From contig JAQGLQ010000176.1 of NCBI GenBank assembly GCA_028292785.1, positions 1 through 5,414 on the forward strand: DNA of 5,414 bases, read 5' to 3'. Below the pieces are notes generated by a model, which worked only from the letters and a program-made list of their open reading frames with translations, was not told the origin of the DNA and searched no databases. Positions 5,177-5,414 of the stretch are shown one piece after another. The DNA is from Noviherbaspirillum sp. GTDB taxonomy: Bacteria > Pseudomonadota > Gammaproteobacteria > Burkholderiales > Burkholderiaceae. Position 1 is the first letter of the stretch, and each line of letters begins with the position of its first letter. Made by a program: the position numbers and the translations under genes.

Positions 5177-5207
5177 ATTATATATTGCAGGCTAGTAAAG
5201 TGGCGAA
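5177..5207 (-). promoter_or_regulatory. Candidate promoter of the pbpG-type gene
   Basis: The minus strand contains TATATAAT, with TATAAT at 5182-5177 and an overlapping TATATA at 5184-5179. The -35 is poor: TTCGCC at 5207-5202, 17 bp before TATATA. The transcript would start near 5170, leaving a leader of about 23 nt that includes the ribosome binding site. The AT-rich half-site array at 5220-5260 lies immediately upstream. Confidence 0.45.
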
Positions 5208-5219
5208 TTACAACAATAA

Positions 5220-5260
5220 ATTAAGACCTTAGCATAGAGTCTTAATCTGTTTTATTAAGG
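5220..5260. repeat. Array of ATTAAG/CTTAAT half-sites
   Basis: ATTAAGAC (5220-5227) and GTCTTAAT (5239-5246) form a perfect 8-bp inverted repeat with an 11-nt centre. A third half-site, ATTAAG (5254-5259), pairs with CTTAAT (5241-5246) as a second, overlapping inverted repeat. The alternating orientations, placed 50-90 bp upstream of the expected pbpG transcript start, would suit cooperative regulator binding. The DNA is AT-rich, so chance occurrence is possible. Confidence 0.35.
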
Positions 5261-5289
5261 TAGATTGATAAATTGCAGTCATGTTTGAA

Positions 5290-5323
5290 CCCGACATTGC
5301 ATTTATGGCATGCAAGCGTCGGG
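5290..5323 (-). terminator. Imperfect stem-loop after the dehydrogenase gene
   Basis: In plus-strand terms, CCCGAC (5290-5295) pairs with GTCGGG (5318-5323), and TTGCAT (5297-5302) pairs with ATGCAA (5310-5315). The two helices are separated by a 1/2-nt internal loop, and the hairpin loop has 7 nt. It starts 14 nt after the dehydrogenase stop in the minus-strand transcript. The following TTCAAACAT is not a good U-tract, so termination efficiency is uncertain, but the position suits a 3'-end structure. Confidence 0.4.
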
Positions 5324-5337
5324 CGACATGTAACTAT

Positions 5338-5414
5338 CTAAATTGCTTCCGCAATGGCCCGGCCGAAGTCGGAAGTTTTTGCCGTACCGCCGATATCGGA
5401 GGTACACGGTGCGT
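5338..5414 (-). CDS. C-terminus of an isocitrate/isopropylmalate dehydrogenase-family enzyme (partial)
   Basis: The last 24 codons of a gene entering from the right edge, ending in TAG at 5340-5338. The peptide reads APCTSDIGGTAKTSDFGRAI and then AEAI. The pattern 'T-x-D-[IL]-G-G-x-A-x-T-x-[DE]-[FV]-x-x-[AE]-[IV]' is the usual C-terminal end of NAD(P)-dependent decarboxylating dehydrogenases (isocitrate, 3-isopropylmalate, tartrate types), which oxidise 2-hydroxy acids. The exact substrate cannot be told from this piece. It is separated from the endopeptidase gene by 190 bp that hold a stem-loop and a promoter, so the two are probably separate units. Confidence 0.65.
   Translation of the reverse strand, partial: APCTSDIGGTAKTSDFGRAIAEAI

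Noticed and set aside
1..5414. Mobile element, CRISPR array, phage or toxin-antitoxin locus
   Set aside because: No transposase, integrase, regularly spaced repeats, terminal repeats with target duplications, or tRNA genes were seen. The repeated DNA between the two REC genes is explained by paralogous coding sequence.

Overview
The window looks like a chromosomal piece of a Gram-negative betaproteobacterium, probably Burkholderiales and perhaps the Oxalobacteraceae (Herbaspirillum/Collimonas/Herminiimonas relatives). This placement is inferred from protein style: a PbpG-type endopeptidase with a Lys/Ala-rich N-terminal linker, REC modules of the 'AVDYLF-T-P' type, and a HAMP-type hybrid kinase start. 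Genes are moderately GC-rich and intergenic regions are AT-rich. Every convincing gene lies on the minus strand, so transcription runs from high to low coordinates.

Right part (5414 to 3917): the last 24 codons of an isocitrate/isopropylmalate-dehydrogenase-like enzyme end at 5338. An AT-rich spacer follows, holding an imperfect stem-loop, an array of ATTAAG/CTTAAT half-sites and a TATAAT-type promoter. Next comes a secreted D-alanyl-D-alanine endopeptidase (pbpG type, peptidase S11) with a good ribosome binding site. It is closed by a textbook intrinsic terminator at 3917-3943.

Middle (3916 to 3577): an AT-rich intergenic region with several short perfect dyads. One is a perfect FNR/Anr-type box, TTGAT-GTAA-ATCAA. 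A low-confidence 41-codon plus-strand reading frame overlaps it. Near the left end is a consensus TATAAT box for the next minus-strand gene.

Left part (3576 to 1): a signalling cluster. First is a cytoplasmic protein with an N-terminal receiver (REC), a coiled coil and a HisKA_3/HATPase kinase core. Second is a REC-GGDEF-EAL protein whose diguanylate cyclase and phosphodiesterase motifs both look intact. Third is the start of a gene that resembles large HAMP-containing hybrid histidine kinases. The two REC domains are close paralogs (about 80% identical by eye over about 130 residues, with residues 50-80 identical) joined to different outputs. Both lack the usual conserved REC lysine (Thr instead), and both genes start with a non-ATG codon without a clear Shine-Dalgarno. 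The likely logic is that one kinase, possibly the HAMP hybrid, addresses both REC domains, linking a phosphorelay to c-di-GMP turnover. That wiring is inference.

The most interesting points are the duplicated REC module with swapped outputs and an atypical active site, and the dyad-rich regulatory spacer with the FNR-like box. I see no mobile element, CRISPR array, tRNA or rRNA.
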